Under the pieces are notes generated by a model. That model was not told where the DNA came from. It did not search any database and worked only from the letters and a program-made list of their open reading frames with translations. A program made the translations under genes and the position numbers. DNA of 64,000 nt from Diphasiastrum complanatum (taxonomy: Eukaryota > Streptophyta > Lycopodiopsida > Lycopodiales > Lycopodiaceae), in assembly GCA_029204225.1 (NCBI GenBank), contig CM055103.1, positions 6,510,852-6,574,851 of the forward strand, in the 5' to 3' direction. Of this stretch, positions 46,485 to 58,529 are shown piece by piece; positions within the stretch are counted from its first letter, which is position 1; every line of letters begins with the position of its first letter.

Positions 46485-49480
46485 ATGATGGTTGCCAAAA
46501 AAAGAAGCCAATGTGCTGATTTTGCAATGGAAGTAGTTGGGTCGATGATTTCTTCGATAGAAGTTATGGAAAAACTACATGATTCTGAGTATGAGCTTTT
46601 TCATCTTGTTTTAAAATTTCGAGTGCATTGTGATATTAGTGATGGTGTGAATGTGTTTTCTTGCTTTAACACCGAAAATTCTCATCAAGAAGAACTTCTA
46701 ATGCAAGATTTAAAACAAGAGTTCAATGATGTTTTTTCTAAACGGCTATCTTATGAGCTACCACCCGTTGGTGGACCATAAGATAGAACTATTGCTTAGT
46801 AGTCGTCCCATTTTCAGACAACCTTACAGGTTTAGTTAAAAGGAAGAGGGATAAGTGGCTAGGCAAATCAAGGAATACCTGAGGATGGGACACATCAGAC
46901 CAAGTAAGTCCCCATGGGGAGCACCCATTCTTCTTAAGAGTAAGAAGGATGGTGGCTTTTGATTATGTGTGGACTACAAGGGTCTAGACAAACTTACTGT
47001 AAAAAATAAATACCTGCTACTTAGGATGGATGATCTCATAGATCGATTGAATGGAGCGAAGTACTTCTCGATCTTTGTATGGGGGATATTATCAGATTAG
47101 AATACATCCAGATGATGCATCTAAGACTGGTTTTAGGACGAGATTTGGCATTACGAGTTCCTAGTCCTACTTTTTTGGGTTGACTAATGCTCAACTTTCC
47201 AGTAAATGATGAACGACTTGTTTCGTCCATATTTGGGGAAGTTTGTAGTAGTGTTTTAAGATGATAATTTGATCTATAGTAAATTACTCAAAGAGCATGT
47301 AAAGCATCTTCGTACTGTCTTACGTATCTTAAGACAAGAGAAGCTTTATGCTAGAAAATCAAAGTGTAAATTCATTAAGAAGAAACTTCTTTACCTTGAT
47401 CATAAGATCACCTCTTTTGGGATCAAGATTGACGACAAGAAGGTAAAGATGGTTGTGGAATGGCCAATTCCTCAGACGGTCTGTGAGCTCAAGTCATTTT
47501 TGGATTTCACTGTATTTTTTCATAAGTTTGCAAAGGACATGATTCAAAGATTGTCGCACATCTCAACAATTTCTCGAAGGGAGTGAAAAGTTGGAAAGGA
47601 AGGCCAAGCCCTGCCATTAAATGGAATGAGAAATTGGATGAGAGTTTTTGAAAACTCAAGTTTCTAATTGTCTCAGCTCCTGTTTTGAGAATAGCAAATC
47701 CAGACATTTCATTCGTCATTAATATTGACACGAGTAATTCAGCTATTGGAACTATTTTCTTACAGGAGGGCCAACTCGTTGCTTTGAGAGCAAAAGGTTA
47801 ACCGATGTGCAAGTCAAGTACACAATGCAAAAAAGAGCTTTTTGCGGTGATCCATGAATTGAAATCATGGAGACATTACTTGTATGGTGATAAGTTCATG
47901 GTTAACACGGATCACCAACCTCTAAAATATTTCTGTAATCAAAATGATTTGAGAGGTCGTAAGACTCGATGGGTAGAACTCATGCAAGAATTTCACTTTG
48001 AATTGCCGTATATCAAAGGCACCACTAATCAAGTGGTGGCTGATGCACTTAGTCGAATTGGTGAAGTAAACGAGCTTTCCTTCACAGAGATCAGCACAGA
48101 TTTTTATCTCTCCCTAAGGTGGTTGTTGTGAGAAAGACCCGCATTTTGGACCAATCTAGAAGAGGGTTCTAGTAGTTACATCAAACAAGCAAGACTAATT
48201 TATATGGTGATCAGTTTGGGAGAAAGGATAAAAAGAGTGTTGATGACTTCTCTATCCTTAATGGACCGTTGTTCAAGAAAGGAAAGCTTTGTGTGTCCGA
48301 TGTGGATGCTATTAAAAATAAAATTTTATATGAGTGTCGTGACTCACCATGTGCGGGGCATCCAAGCATACATCGTACTCTAGATTTGGTACAAAGGGAT
48401 TTTTATTGGCTGCAAAACTTAAGCCCTTTGTCGAATCTTATGTGGTCAACTGTGACCAATGCTAGTTGAATAAGGCCGAATGTGTTAAGGCTGGTGAATT
48501 GTTACATTCATCAAATATCCCAGATAAAAGGTGGGATAATATTTCCATGTGTTTCATGGTTGGGTTACCACAGATGAATAAACAAATTGATGCATTTAGG
48601 GGAGTGGTCGACCATCTTACCAAATTAGCTGCATTTATTCCATTAAAGACCACTACGAAGGCTTCTCATTTAGCTCATATATTTGTTGAGCGTTAGGCTT
48701 TACGGATTACCAAGTGATATTCAGAGTGATCACGATTTGAGGTTCACCAGTCACTTTTGGATGGCCGTGTTTGCTAAACTAGAGATGACACTGAGCTTGA
48801 GTTCTTCTGATCATCTCGAGATGGATGGCCAGACAAAAAGGACAAATTAGACAATGGAAAAGATGCTTCGAGCGTATTTTTCTTGGCGACAATCCCATTG
48901 GGAGAAGTATATGTCATTGATTGAGTTTGCCTATAGTAGTAGTAAGCATTCGGCTAGCAATTATAGCCCGTTCATGCTTATGTATGGTTTTGAGCCTAGA
49001 TCACCCATTGTGCTAGAGACTTGTATGATGAAGTTTTAGAAACTAGCAAATTTCCTATACAATATGCAAGAAATGCTATAGATAGCATGTGAGAATGTCC
49101 AAAGTGCCCAGGTTAGGGACTAACATTATGCTAATATGAAAAGAGCGTCGTGAGACTTTCAAGTGGGAGATTGGGTGTATTCGCGAATCCCAAAGGATTC
49201 AAGTGTAATGTGTATTGACAAGCATTACAAATTGTTCCCTAGATGTAGAGGACCTAGTTAGAACTACAGTATAACTACCGTGTTATTGTACTGTGGGTCC
49301 TATCAGTGGATAAGGATCAGTTGGCCTCGCCACGAGGTGAGTCGACAGGAGAAGAGAAGTCTTCTGAGAGTTTGGGGTTTACGGTGGGTTGAAAATAGAA
49401 AGAAAAGCATTGGTGCACAGCTTCTAGCATACAGAAGCTTGCCAAGATCAGTAGAGGGTTTATTACCCTGTGCATAGCAT
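46485..49480 (+). pseudogene. Ty3-gypsy pol, near-complete but decayed
   Basis: Domain order on the + strand: protease-RT linker (EFNDVFSKRLSYELPPV, 46485-46781); RT ([32 protein letters not shown], then after frameshifts 47269-47586 with KLYARKSKCKFIKKK, ending WPIPQTVCELKSFL); RNase H 47805-48131 (CKKELFAVIHELKSWRHYL, VNTDHQPLKYF, VVADALSRIG); integrase zinc finger 48269-48469 (HPSIHRTLDLVQRDFYW); core 48466-48696 and 48854-49039 (NYSPFMLMYGFEPRSP). The catalytic RT motif near 47255 reads VVF-stop-DD, so the YVDD-type site is destroyed. No gag, zinc knuckle or LTR was found. Confidence 0.93.
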
Positions 49481-49970
49481 CAGATAGGGTAAAATTTGGT
49501 GAAAAATTGGCAATTTTGTAGCCAGTCGAAAATTCAAACCGGTCGGAGGTTACGATTTTCTACACATAACTGGTGATTTCTTTGTTGTTTGTGCTCCGTT
49601 TTGGACGCCGTAAAGACATGAAGGAAGCTATTCATATTGTCAACCAGCCATGGAGAGATTTTTGAGCTTTATGTCAGAGATTTGCCTGCAGACAGATAAC
49701 CTAGCAGATTTGCGATAAAAAGTGAGAAAAAGCCACTTTCTCAAGTTGAGCTAGAATTACCATTTCTCCACGGAATTTTACATTTGAACACTCTACAAAC
49801 TCAAAATTAGTAGGGCGACCTTGCTCTCTGGGCCTCAGATCACGCTCAAATCAGTCAGCAATTGAGATTGAATAGGGTAGAAATAGCTTGAGAAGGCGCA
49901 GCCGTGGAACCTAGGCATTCAATTTTTAGCCTACGGTTACAGTTTAAGGTAGTTTTGGGATGGCGAACAT
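49481..49970 (+). other. Non-coding stretch, probably copia G leader
   Basis: No reading frame is recognisable. It lies directly before the copia G gag and has the position of its leader, but I do not see the leader blocks shared by copia F and H. Confidence 0.4.
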
Positions 49971-51820
49971 GGGAAGAGTCCATTTTGAGTGAAAATAGCA
50001 AATTGGACTAGATTTCCAACAACGTAGTGTGGAAATTCAAAATGAAATATTGATAGAGAAGAAACTATGGGATGTCATCACAGGTGATGAGAGAAGACCG
50101 CCAAATGAAGCAGACATTAAAGTGTTCGACAGGAAGGCGAGGAGGTCTTTGACCTGTCAGTGAAAGACCACATCATTACCCACATAATGATGCCATTACA
50201 CCTAGATAGCATGGGATGTGCTTAAGGAGCAGTTTGAAATGTCAAATCCATCAAGGCCCTTATGTTTCTAAAGTCAAGGCTGAATTGTGCCCTAATGGAA
50301 CAAGGAGAGCACATTCAGACATACATGACCCGAATCAAGACAATGAGGGATGAACTGCATTCTATTACTGAGCGCATACGTGATGTTGAGCTGGTGCACA
50401 ATGCATTGTGCAGCATTGCAAAACCTTATCAGATGTTTGTGAGTGGGATAACATCAAGAGAAAGATTGTCAACCTTTGATGAGCTCATAGGAAGCTTGAT
50501 GTAGGAGCAACAATGAGAAATGGTGAAAGCTAGATGTTAAAATACTGACGATCAAGCACTTGCGACACGCCAAAAACAAGGCAAAGGCAAGGGCAAGAAG
50601 AAGTCTAAGTAGCAATTTGCCAAGACTCAGGAGGATGAGGGATCATCCAGCAAGATCAAGAAGAAGGGAAAATGCTTCCATTGTGGCAAAAAGGGCCATT
50701 GGAAAAGCGAGTGTCGAAAATTCTTGGTAGAATCAAGCAAGGGGAAACCAAAGCAAGCAGGTAATCTTGTCGACGAAGGTGAGATTGAAGACTCTAGCAT
50801 CTTCATGTTAGCATTGTCATCTAATCAAGATGATCAAGCTTGGTACATTGACTCAGGAGCCACAAGACACATGATAGGTAATCAAGATTGGTTCAGTAGC
50901 TTGAGAGGGTTGGATAATGGAATGTTTGTTTTACAAGCAAATGGTGATGCGTGCAAGATCAAGGGGATAGGCACCGTTTCAATCCAAGTACGATCAAGAA
51001 GGTACTTTATGTACCAAGTTTGAAAAAAAATCTACTTTCTATTGGTGTCATTACTGATCAAAAGTTGAAAGTAGAATTTGCCCATGATCGTTGCTTTGTG
51101 AAGGATGTGAACCAAAAGTTCAAAGACATTACGGATGGTATAAGAGAGCCCAACACTAAATTGTACAGGTTGAATGCTACAATCAACGAGCAACATGGAC
51201 TTATCTCGTCCATTCCATCACAAACTAATTTGTGGCATAAAAGGCTTGGTCATTTGAACCTAGGAAGCCTTAGCTTGATGAGGAAATTGGAAATGGTGAG
51301 ATGATTGCCTATGATGGAGGACCACTTGAAGACAATGTGCAAATGTGTGTATGGGAAGCAACATCGAGAGAAATTCAATAAAGGTGGTGTTGCAAGGGCA
51401 AAGAACATCTTGGATTTGATCCACACAGATCTATGTGGGCCTATGAGGACTACGTCCTTAGGTAAAGCCTTCTATTTTATGACCTTCATTGATGATATGT
51501 CATGCAAGACATGGATTTACTTCTTGAAGAAGAATCGGATGCATTTGCCACTTTCAAGAGCTTCAAAGCGTTGGTCGAAAATCAAATAGGTAGGAAGATC
51601 AAAGCTCTAAGATCTGATAGTGGAGGTGAGTACAAATCTACCGACTTCAATGATCTTTGTGATCAATGTGGAATCAAAAGACACTTTACGCAAGCTCATA
51701 CTCCTGAACTCAATGTTGTAGCTGAGCGCAAGAATCGTACGATTGTGAAAAGTGCCAGATCTATGCTAGTTGAGATGAAACTACCAAAAGATTTTCGGTC
51801 AGAAACATGCAGTATTCTCT
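49971..51820 (+). pseudogene. Copia G gag, protease and integrase part; RT missing
   Basis: It is closely related to copia F. Gag begins with a VWKFKMKYZ-like stretch near 50030 and continues at 50262-50504 (MFLKSRLNCALMEQGEHIQT, DVELVHNALCSI). A complete zinc knuckle CFHCGKKGHWKSEC lies near 50670-50715. Protease has WYIDSGATRHM (50830), then LWHKRLGHLNLGSLSLMRKL (51230), HTDLCGPMRTTSLGKAFYFM (51425) and LRSDSGGEYKS (51610). The integrase stops at about 51815, after VAERKNRTI. Frameshifts occur near 50950, 51300 and 51500. No RT or RNase H follows. Confidence 0.9.
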
Positions 51821-52200
51821 CCTCTCAAAGAGATGAACCACCCGAGCACCGTAGAAGCTCCTACTACGGTTTATCTGTGGTTGCTTGCCAAAGAACCTTC
51901 ACAACCGCAACACACCATAGACAAACACTTACGGTCACAAACGGCTGCAAAAACAGTGGATCTTCACAACCGAAGTATAGGGAGGATCAAGCAAAGTGCC
52001 ATATGCATAATGAGCTCCACAAATGAAGGAGACAACAAACTGGAAGCCGTTAGATTGTTCTTAAACTAGTTCTTGTAGTCTAATGATTAGCTTAAGCCTA
52101 TTCTCTCTGTTCTTATATAAACAGGATGAATGTGAGAGAGAAGGTTGCAAGAGTTGCAAAGCATTGGTAGATGAGTTCATGTCATATTCTGCTAGTAAGA
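51821..52200 (+). other. Copia G tail after internal deletion
   Basis: Integrase homology ends abruptly at about 51815 and the next ~380 bases have no pol similarity. TTATATAAAC at 52112 could be an LTR TATA box, which would make this partly 3' LTR. I found no matching 5' copy in the window. Confidence 0.4.
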
Positions 52201-52533
52201 GAGACCAATTAGTGAGGTAGAATTTGTAAGAGACAGAGATTCTCTTGCGTCAATGCATTGTGCAGTATGCCCACATCTTGCCCCTTGTGTATAATCTTGA
52301 ATGCCTTTATGCTCTCCAAGGCACCCCCTAGTGGTCCAAACCCCCATTAGGGCCATGGCATTTCTCCTCCTGATTGAGCATGCCAATGTAGTACAAAAGA
52401 GTGCCATTTGCTTATTCAAGGAAGGCATTCACCCTCTACTCCTATTGGTTATTTAAAATGGGCAAGATTCTAATCCAAGCCCTTCAACTTAATGTAGTGA
52501 TATCAAATTAGCAAAGTACTCACATGATTCGTG

Positions 52534-53185
52534 TGAAAGATTTAAGATCCTTAAGATCCAATCTACTTGAATGATCTTTGGTTAGAAAGAGAAATACACT
52601 ACCAATTTCACCAATGTAGAAAAATCAGCATCTACACACAATTTGAGATGCAAACACTAATAGAACTTGATCAAACTTGAATGAAATGATTATGTACTGT
52701 TGCTGTCCATACAAAACCAGCAAGCTACTGTATTTCACACGTGTGGATCCAAAAATAGCAAATATAGATCATTCTACACATAGAATTGCAAGCAATCACC
52801 AAGATAGTGCACCAATGGATAGTAGAACCCAAGAGAACCATGTATAAGCATGAAATGAGATAGAGAAGAGAGAAGATGTGTCTCTCCACGAGTTACATCC
52901 TTTTATAGAGTTTCCAAACCCTATTTGGCCACTTGGCTTTTTCCCTCCAAAATGTAAACCCTACTATTTTTGGGTCTAGATTCAATGTACCCAAAGTTCA
53001 AATTTGAATCTCTCTCAAACTCGACTACCAACTTTCCCACACTTTCCAAAAGTGTTAATTGAATGTATTTTAAACTAATATAACTTCAAGAAGTTTATCT
53101 CTAAGTCTAAAATGAGTTTTGGCCTCTTATTGACAATTTACCAAAATGTGACTAAACTAGACTAAACTAGTTGAAATCTCTCACA
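52534..53185 (-). repeat. Copia E 3' LTR (652 bp)
   Basis: On the reverse strand it starts TGTGAGAGATTTC at 53185, after a purine tract (complement of 53186-53196), and ends CTTTCA at 52534. It matches 57236-57885 with roughly a dozen substitutions and one 2-bp indel. It carries CACACGTGTG at 52736-52745 and a TATA box (CTATAAAAGG, reverse) near 52909-52918. Confidence 0.93.
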
Positions 53186-54241
53186 CTCCCTCTTCAACTG
53201 GTTTTGGCATAGTTTTGACAATAGAACTTTGATCCAACTTTAGAATGAATTCCATCCTAAGTATAGATCTCCTTTCTAAGGTTCTAAAATATCTTTCATA
53301 ATTGATATAGAGAATAGTGTCCAAATTGGATGCTTCACTATTTCTTACATCAATTTTGCACATCAAGATATAACTAGAACATGAAGAACCAAATAGAATG
53401 TGAGTGAAATGATTCCTCAATGTTTCAAACTTTGTACTCTCTGGAAAATTACAGCAACCAAACAATAAATGTGAGTGATGACCATTTGCTTGCTTGTGTC
53501 CTCCAACTTTGTCCTTTTTTTATATGTCTCCACCATAAAACTCCATGAATGAGCCTCCATCTCCATCTTGCCACAAGAAACCATCAAACCTTGGAAATCC
53601 ATGAATAGGTGAGTACATTAATGATGCAAATCCAGCACCACATGACTCCATAAACCAAGTAGGTTGCACTAGTCCATCTTCAAGATCTACTTGACACAAG
53701 AAAATGACCATGAATTCACCAAAAATTGACAATCTCCAAGTATTGGCACCAAGTAGCTCAACACTTGAGAACTTGATCATGGATGAGTGATATAATGAGC
53801 CTCCATTAGCCTCATTTCCATCAGCAAAACCAGCAAGAATGCTAGTACAAATTTAACATCAAAATAATGCTCACCAATGTAGCTAGTTTTACCATATCTT
53901 GACAATTTGCACACATCCACATGAAATTGCTCAAACATGAGATAGAACAAGCAAAGTAAACTTGAACAACACTTCCTTGCTGCTTCTTTGACCTTACCTG
54001 AGTCTTCAATATGCTGCAAAAATAGATCCATAACACCTTTGCCAATTACCGCTCCTTTGATACTCTTGACTAGCTCCAAATTGCCACCTTCCCTTTTGAC
54101 TAGTTGAAGCGCTTTGAGATCAACTTCTTGATCTTCAACTTGACCATCAAAGTCATTGAGCAAAATTTGTTTTCCAGATCCATTACTTGATTTTACAGCA
54201 AGATGTATAGCTCCATGTACACAAGAAGATCTTCCAAAAGA
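53186..54241 (-). other. Unrecognised insert replacing RT/RNase H in copia E
   Basis: The reverse-strand frame of copia E passes from integrase into the start of RT (EEEWIQAMDLEYRSLMKSGT) and then, without a stop, into about 120 residues I do not recognise (SSCVHGAIHLAVKSSNG, ALQLVKREGGNLELVKS, GVMDLFLQHIEDS). At 53992-54000 the reverse strand has CAGGTAAGG, a textbook plant splice donor; the following DNA reads hydrophobically and may be intron. A further open frame at 53520-53780 (WFMESCGAGFASLMYSPIHG, FPRFDGFLWQDGDGGSFMEF) follows one frameshift later. It may be captured host DNA or sequence from another element. I assign no function. Confidence 0.6.
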
Positions 54242-56634
54242 TGTTCCACTCTTCATAAGAGATCGATACTCAAGATCCATTGCTTGGATCCACTCCTCTT
54301 CTTTCCTTGCTTGATCTACACTTGTAGGCTCATCCAAAGAGGTTAGGAAAGCAACATAATTTCCAGAAACTAGTTGCTTACCCTTTTGATCATATGTGAG
54401 CCTTGAAGGTACTTGTCTTTCTCTTGATATTCTCCTTGGCTTTTGACTTGATGAAGGTCCATCATCACCACCATCCAAAGTAGGATCCTTCTCATCAACA
54501 TCAAGAATGTTAGATCCATCTACTTTACCATCAATCATGCTTGAAGACACCTTTGGAATGTTTCCCTCATAAAAAATGACATCTCTACCAACAATCACTT
54601 TGTTAGTAGAAGGAATGTAAACCTTGTAGGCTTTACTCACCTCACTATATCCAACAAAAATACCTCTTCTTGAAGATGGATCCTCCTCTCAAAGGGTGTC
54701 CTTCCATCCAAAATAGCACTTGGCCACCTATTGCACAAGAAATTGGCACACAACAAATCTTGATCCCAAAATGGTTTTTCAAGATTAGCACTTAACCTCA
54801 TAGCTTTAGCACTTTCACATAAAGTTCTATTCTTCCTTTCAGCCACTCCATTTTGTTGTGGGGTCCTTGAAGTTGTATACTCCCTCTTGATCCCATGCTC
54901 ATCACAAAAGGCCTTGAATTGTTAGATATGTACTCACCACCATTGTCACCTCTCAAGCACTTGATCTTTGTGGAAAATTGGTTCTCCCTTGCATTCTTGA
55001 ACTTGACAAAGACATCATACACTTCATCCTTGCTCTTTAGTAGATAGATCCAACAAAATCTACTAAAATCATCAATGAATGTTACATACATCTTAGCTCC
55101 ACTATTGCTAATTGTAGTAAATCCATGAATATCCGAATGTACAAGTTGAAAAGGCTTTGTAGATCTAGAAATAGATCTAGTATAAGGTAGTCTATGTGAC
55201 TTAGACAAAGCACAAGACTCACAAACATGCTTGTCATTACTTAAGGAACTTGGAAGACCAATCACAACCTTCTTCCTTGCCATTATCTCCAATGACTTGA
55301 TTGAGGTGTCCCATCCTTTTGTGCCAAACCTCTTGAATAGAAATTTGCTCCCTTGCAACACATCCAACTTGGTTAGCAATAACACAAGCATCAAGTTTGA
55401 ACAACTTCCCTTGCCTTTTACCTTTTCCAATCAAGACATCCTTCCTTTTGATCAAACAAGCATCTCCATCAAACTCCACCTTGAGGCCCTTACTTAGCAT
55501 TTGACTCACACTAAGCAAATTCTTGGTAATAGATGGAATAAAGAAGACATCCTCCAAATGAACATTCCTATTTGTAGAGAGAGAAATAGGAATTGTGCCA
55601 ATCCCTTTGATCGCACACTCACCATCATTGGCCGTGTAGATCACCCTCTTATCATCTCCATATGCCAACAAAGAAGTGAAGTACTCTTTGTGAAAGGTCA
55701 TGTGTGAACTTGCTCCACTAATAATCCACCAAGGATCTAGATCTCCATCATTAGCAAGCATACATGAAGACATCACAAAAGCATCATCATTGGCATCTTG
55801 CACATCCAAACCATCCTCATCAAGAGTAAGATTACCTTGCTTGTCTCCTTGATCTCTCTTCTTCTTGTAGCACTCACTTGCAAAGTGTCCTTTGATTCCA
55901 CAATAGAAGCACTTGAGGTTTGATCTATCCTTCTTTTTGCCACTTGAAGAAGCATCCACTTGATCTTGCCCTTTAGACCACTTGCTTTTGGTTTTGCCCT
56001 TGAATTTGCCCTTTGTAAACATAGCATCCTCTTGAAGTGTCGATGTAGATCCACCTCTTGCTTGAAGCCTATATTCCTCATTGATCAGGATCTCTTGAAG
56101 ATCCATCAAACTTGGCAAAGTCTTTTGAATAGCAATACTTTGAACAATGTTAGCATGAGCATCCAACAAGCCATTAAGAATCACTTGAATAAGCTCTCCT
56201 TCCTTAATGCTTTCATCTATGCAAGCTAACTCATCATTCAATGCTTTCATTCTCAAAACAAAAGTACTTGGACTTTCTTCATTCTTTTGCAAACAAGAAA
56301 AGATTTGCCTTCTTAGAGTCAACACTCTAGAAGTAGACTTGGATTCATAAAGCTTCTTCAATGAATTCCAAGCTTCCAAAGATGATGTGCACTTACCAAC
56401 TTCCTTGAGAAGTTCATTGGTAACATTCATCTTTATCATGTGTAGAGACTTCTTGGCCCTCTTGTCATACCTCAATTGATCTTGTTGTGTTGCTGGTCTC
56501 TCCTCCAAACCTACAACAATATCCAAAACATCATTCATCTCAAGAAGTGACTCCATCTTCACTTTCCATAATAAATAGTTACTTAAGGTAAGCCTATCAT
56601 TGGCTTCCAACATGACTCCAATTGAGGTTGCCAT
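54241..56634 (-). pseudogene. Copia E gag, protease, integrase and RT stub
   Basis: A 465-codon frame (56634-55237) encodes gag (LSNYLLWKVKMESLLEMNDV, VLTLRRQIFSCLQ), a zinc knuckle CFYCGIKGHFASEC, and protease in which the catalytic triplet is changed: DPWWIISGASSHMT has Ile-Ser-Gly where Asp-Ser-Gly is required. GAG-pre follows (VWHKRMGHLNQ). After a frameshift near 55300, integrase reads CESCALSKSHRLPY, HSDIHGF, RGDNGGEYISN (54798-55430), AERKNRTLCESAKAMRLSAN (54637-54846) and KAYKVYIPSTNKVIVGRDV (to 53777). Two or three frameshifts and the protease change make it non-autonomous. Confidence 0.92.
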
Positions 56635-57221
56635 GTAGCAATGTCCTAATCTTCTCTTTCAAACTGCATCAATGCACAAGGCACTCCTTTGAACAACAAC
56701 AAATGCTTTCAAAAGAAATCACCAAGATTTGAAACTATCTCACAAATTCTCTTCCAGCACTTATCCAAGCAAATCAACACATAGAATCATGGAATCTTGA
56801 TCAACCTATGATCTATCCTCAATCTAATGACTTTTGCCACTTCATAAGATTGAAACACACTCAAATGAAGTCCAGTAACCTCACTATCTAGAGATCCAAT
56901 CAAAATTAGGGTTTTGACAAAATCACAAAAAATTGACTATTCCAAATCTACATGCAAATGCTGAAAATTTGATATGCAATCTATAAGCCACCACTTAGGC
57001 TGAACCAATGATCCAAAAATCGGCCAAATCCAGCATGTGAATTCAAAAATCGAATTGAACAAGTATATTGACCTATTTAGTGTTTTGATCTACAAAAGAT
57101 CCAATCTACAAAAGCAAAAAATCCGATTTTGGTGTAGAATCCTCTCTAGCATGCTCTAGACTTGATATCTTCACCAAATCATTGATAGATCTGATTTCCT
57201 CCTTCATAACCTGAAACACAA
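56635..57221 (-). other. Copia E leader
   Basis: About 590 bases of untranslated leader lie between the primer site and the gag start; no open frame of interest is seen. Confidence 0.7.
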
Positions 57222-57233
57222 GCTCCGATACCA
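57222..57233 (-). promoter_or_regulatory. Primer binding site of copia E
   Basis: The reverse strand reads TGGTATCGGAGC, one mismatch from TGGTATCAGAGC, two bases from the LTR edge at 57236. Confidence 0.88.
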
Positions 57234-57235
57234 AG

Positions 57236-57885
57236 TGAAAGATTTCAGATCCTTAAGATCCAATCTACTTGAATGATCTTTGGTTAGAAAGAGAAATACA
57301 CTACCAATTTCACCAATGTAGAAAAATCAGCATCTACACACAATTTGAGATGCAAACACTAATAGAACTTGATCGAACTTGAATGAAATGATTATGTACT
57401 ATTGCTATCCGTACAAAACCAGCAAGCTACTGTATTTCACACGTGTGGATCCAAAAATAGCAAATATAGATCATTCTACACATAGAATTGTAAGCAATCA
57501 CCAAGATAGTGCACCAATGGATAGTAGAACCCAAGAGAACCATGTATAAGCATGAAATGAGATAGAGAAGAGAGAAGATGTGTCTCTCCACGAGTTACAT
57601 CCTTTTATAGAGTTTTCAAACCCTATTTGGCCACTTGGCTTTCCCTCCAAAATGTAAACCCTACTATTTTTGGGTCTAGATTCAATGTACCCAAAGTTCA
57701 AATTTGAATCTCTCTCAAACTCGACTACCAACTTTCCCACACTTTCCAAAAGTGTTTATTGAATGTATTTTAAAATAATATAACTTCAAAAAGTTTATCT
57801 CTAAGTCTAAAATGAGTTTTGGCCTCTTATTGACAATTTACCAGAATGTGACTAAACTAGACTAAACTAGTTGAAATCTCTCACA
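57236..57885 (-). repeat. Copia E 5' LTR (650 bp)
   Basis: This is the partner of the LTR at 52534-53185, with CACACGTGTG at 57438-57447 and the same TATA region. Flanking 5-mers ATTCG (52527-52531) and ATTTG (57886-57890) are a possible target duplication with one mismatch. Confidence 0.93.
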
Positions 57886-58039
57886 ATTTGCACGATACCA
57901 AATCAGCGTCCCAAATACTTTTATTTTTCAAATTACAACTTAAATAAATCAAATATGTACCCGTTAGGTTGGATTGACATATGTAAGGTGCCAGATCCTT
58001 CTTGCTTACGTATTCTAATCACATAGAATTAATGTACAA

Positions 58040-58300
58040 AGCACTAGCATGTGAGAATGTCCAAGCTTCCCAAGAGAGGGACAAACATTATGCTAATATT
58101 AAAGGATTTCCAGGAAGGGGATTGGATATATTTGTGAATCTCGAAGGTTTCTAGAGTAATGTGTACCAACAAGCATTACAAGTTGTTTGATTGATATAGA
58201 GGACCATACAAAATCCTTAAACACATTGGATCTTTGGCTTACATATTAGACATTTTGGGTCCTAAACTGATGGATCAGGCTCCACAATCTTTGATCTGGA
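58040..58300 (+). pseudogene. Ty3-gypsy integrase C-terminal fragment
   Basis: The + strand reads ACENVQASQERDKHYANIKG and, with frameshifts, a GSLAYILDIL-like segment, matching the DNA at 49078-49240 (GCATGTGAGAATGTCCAA shared exactly). It is the end of the gypsy integrase, separate from the copy at 46.5-49.5 kb. Confidence 0.8.
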
Positions 58301-58405
58301 CCATTAATTTGATTTGAAAGCAGATCATGAGACCATAGTTTGTTGGGGGTGAACTTTGCCAGCTACCCTAGGAACACTCCTAAAGACATTACCTGTCAAC
58401 CTGTC

Positions 58406-58523
<118 letters not shown>

Positions 58524-58529
58524 AAAAGC

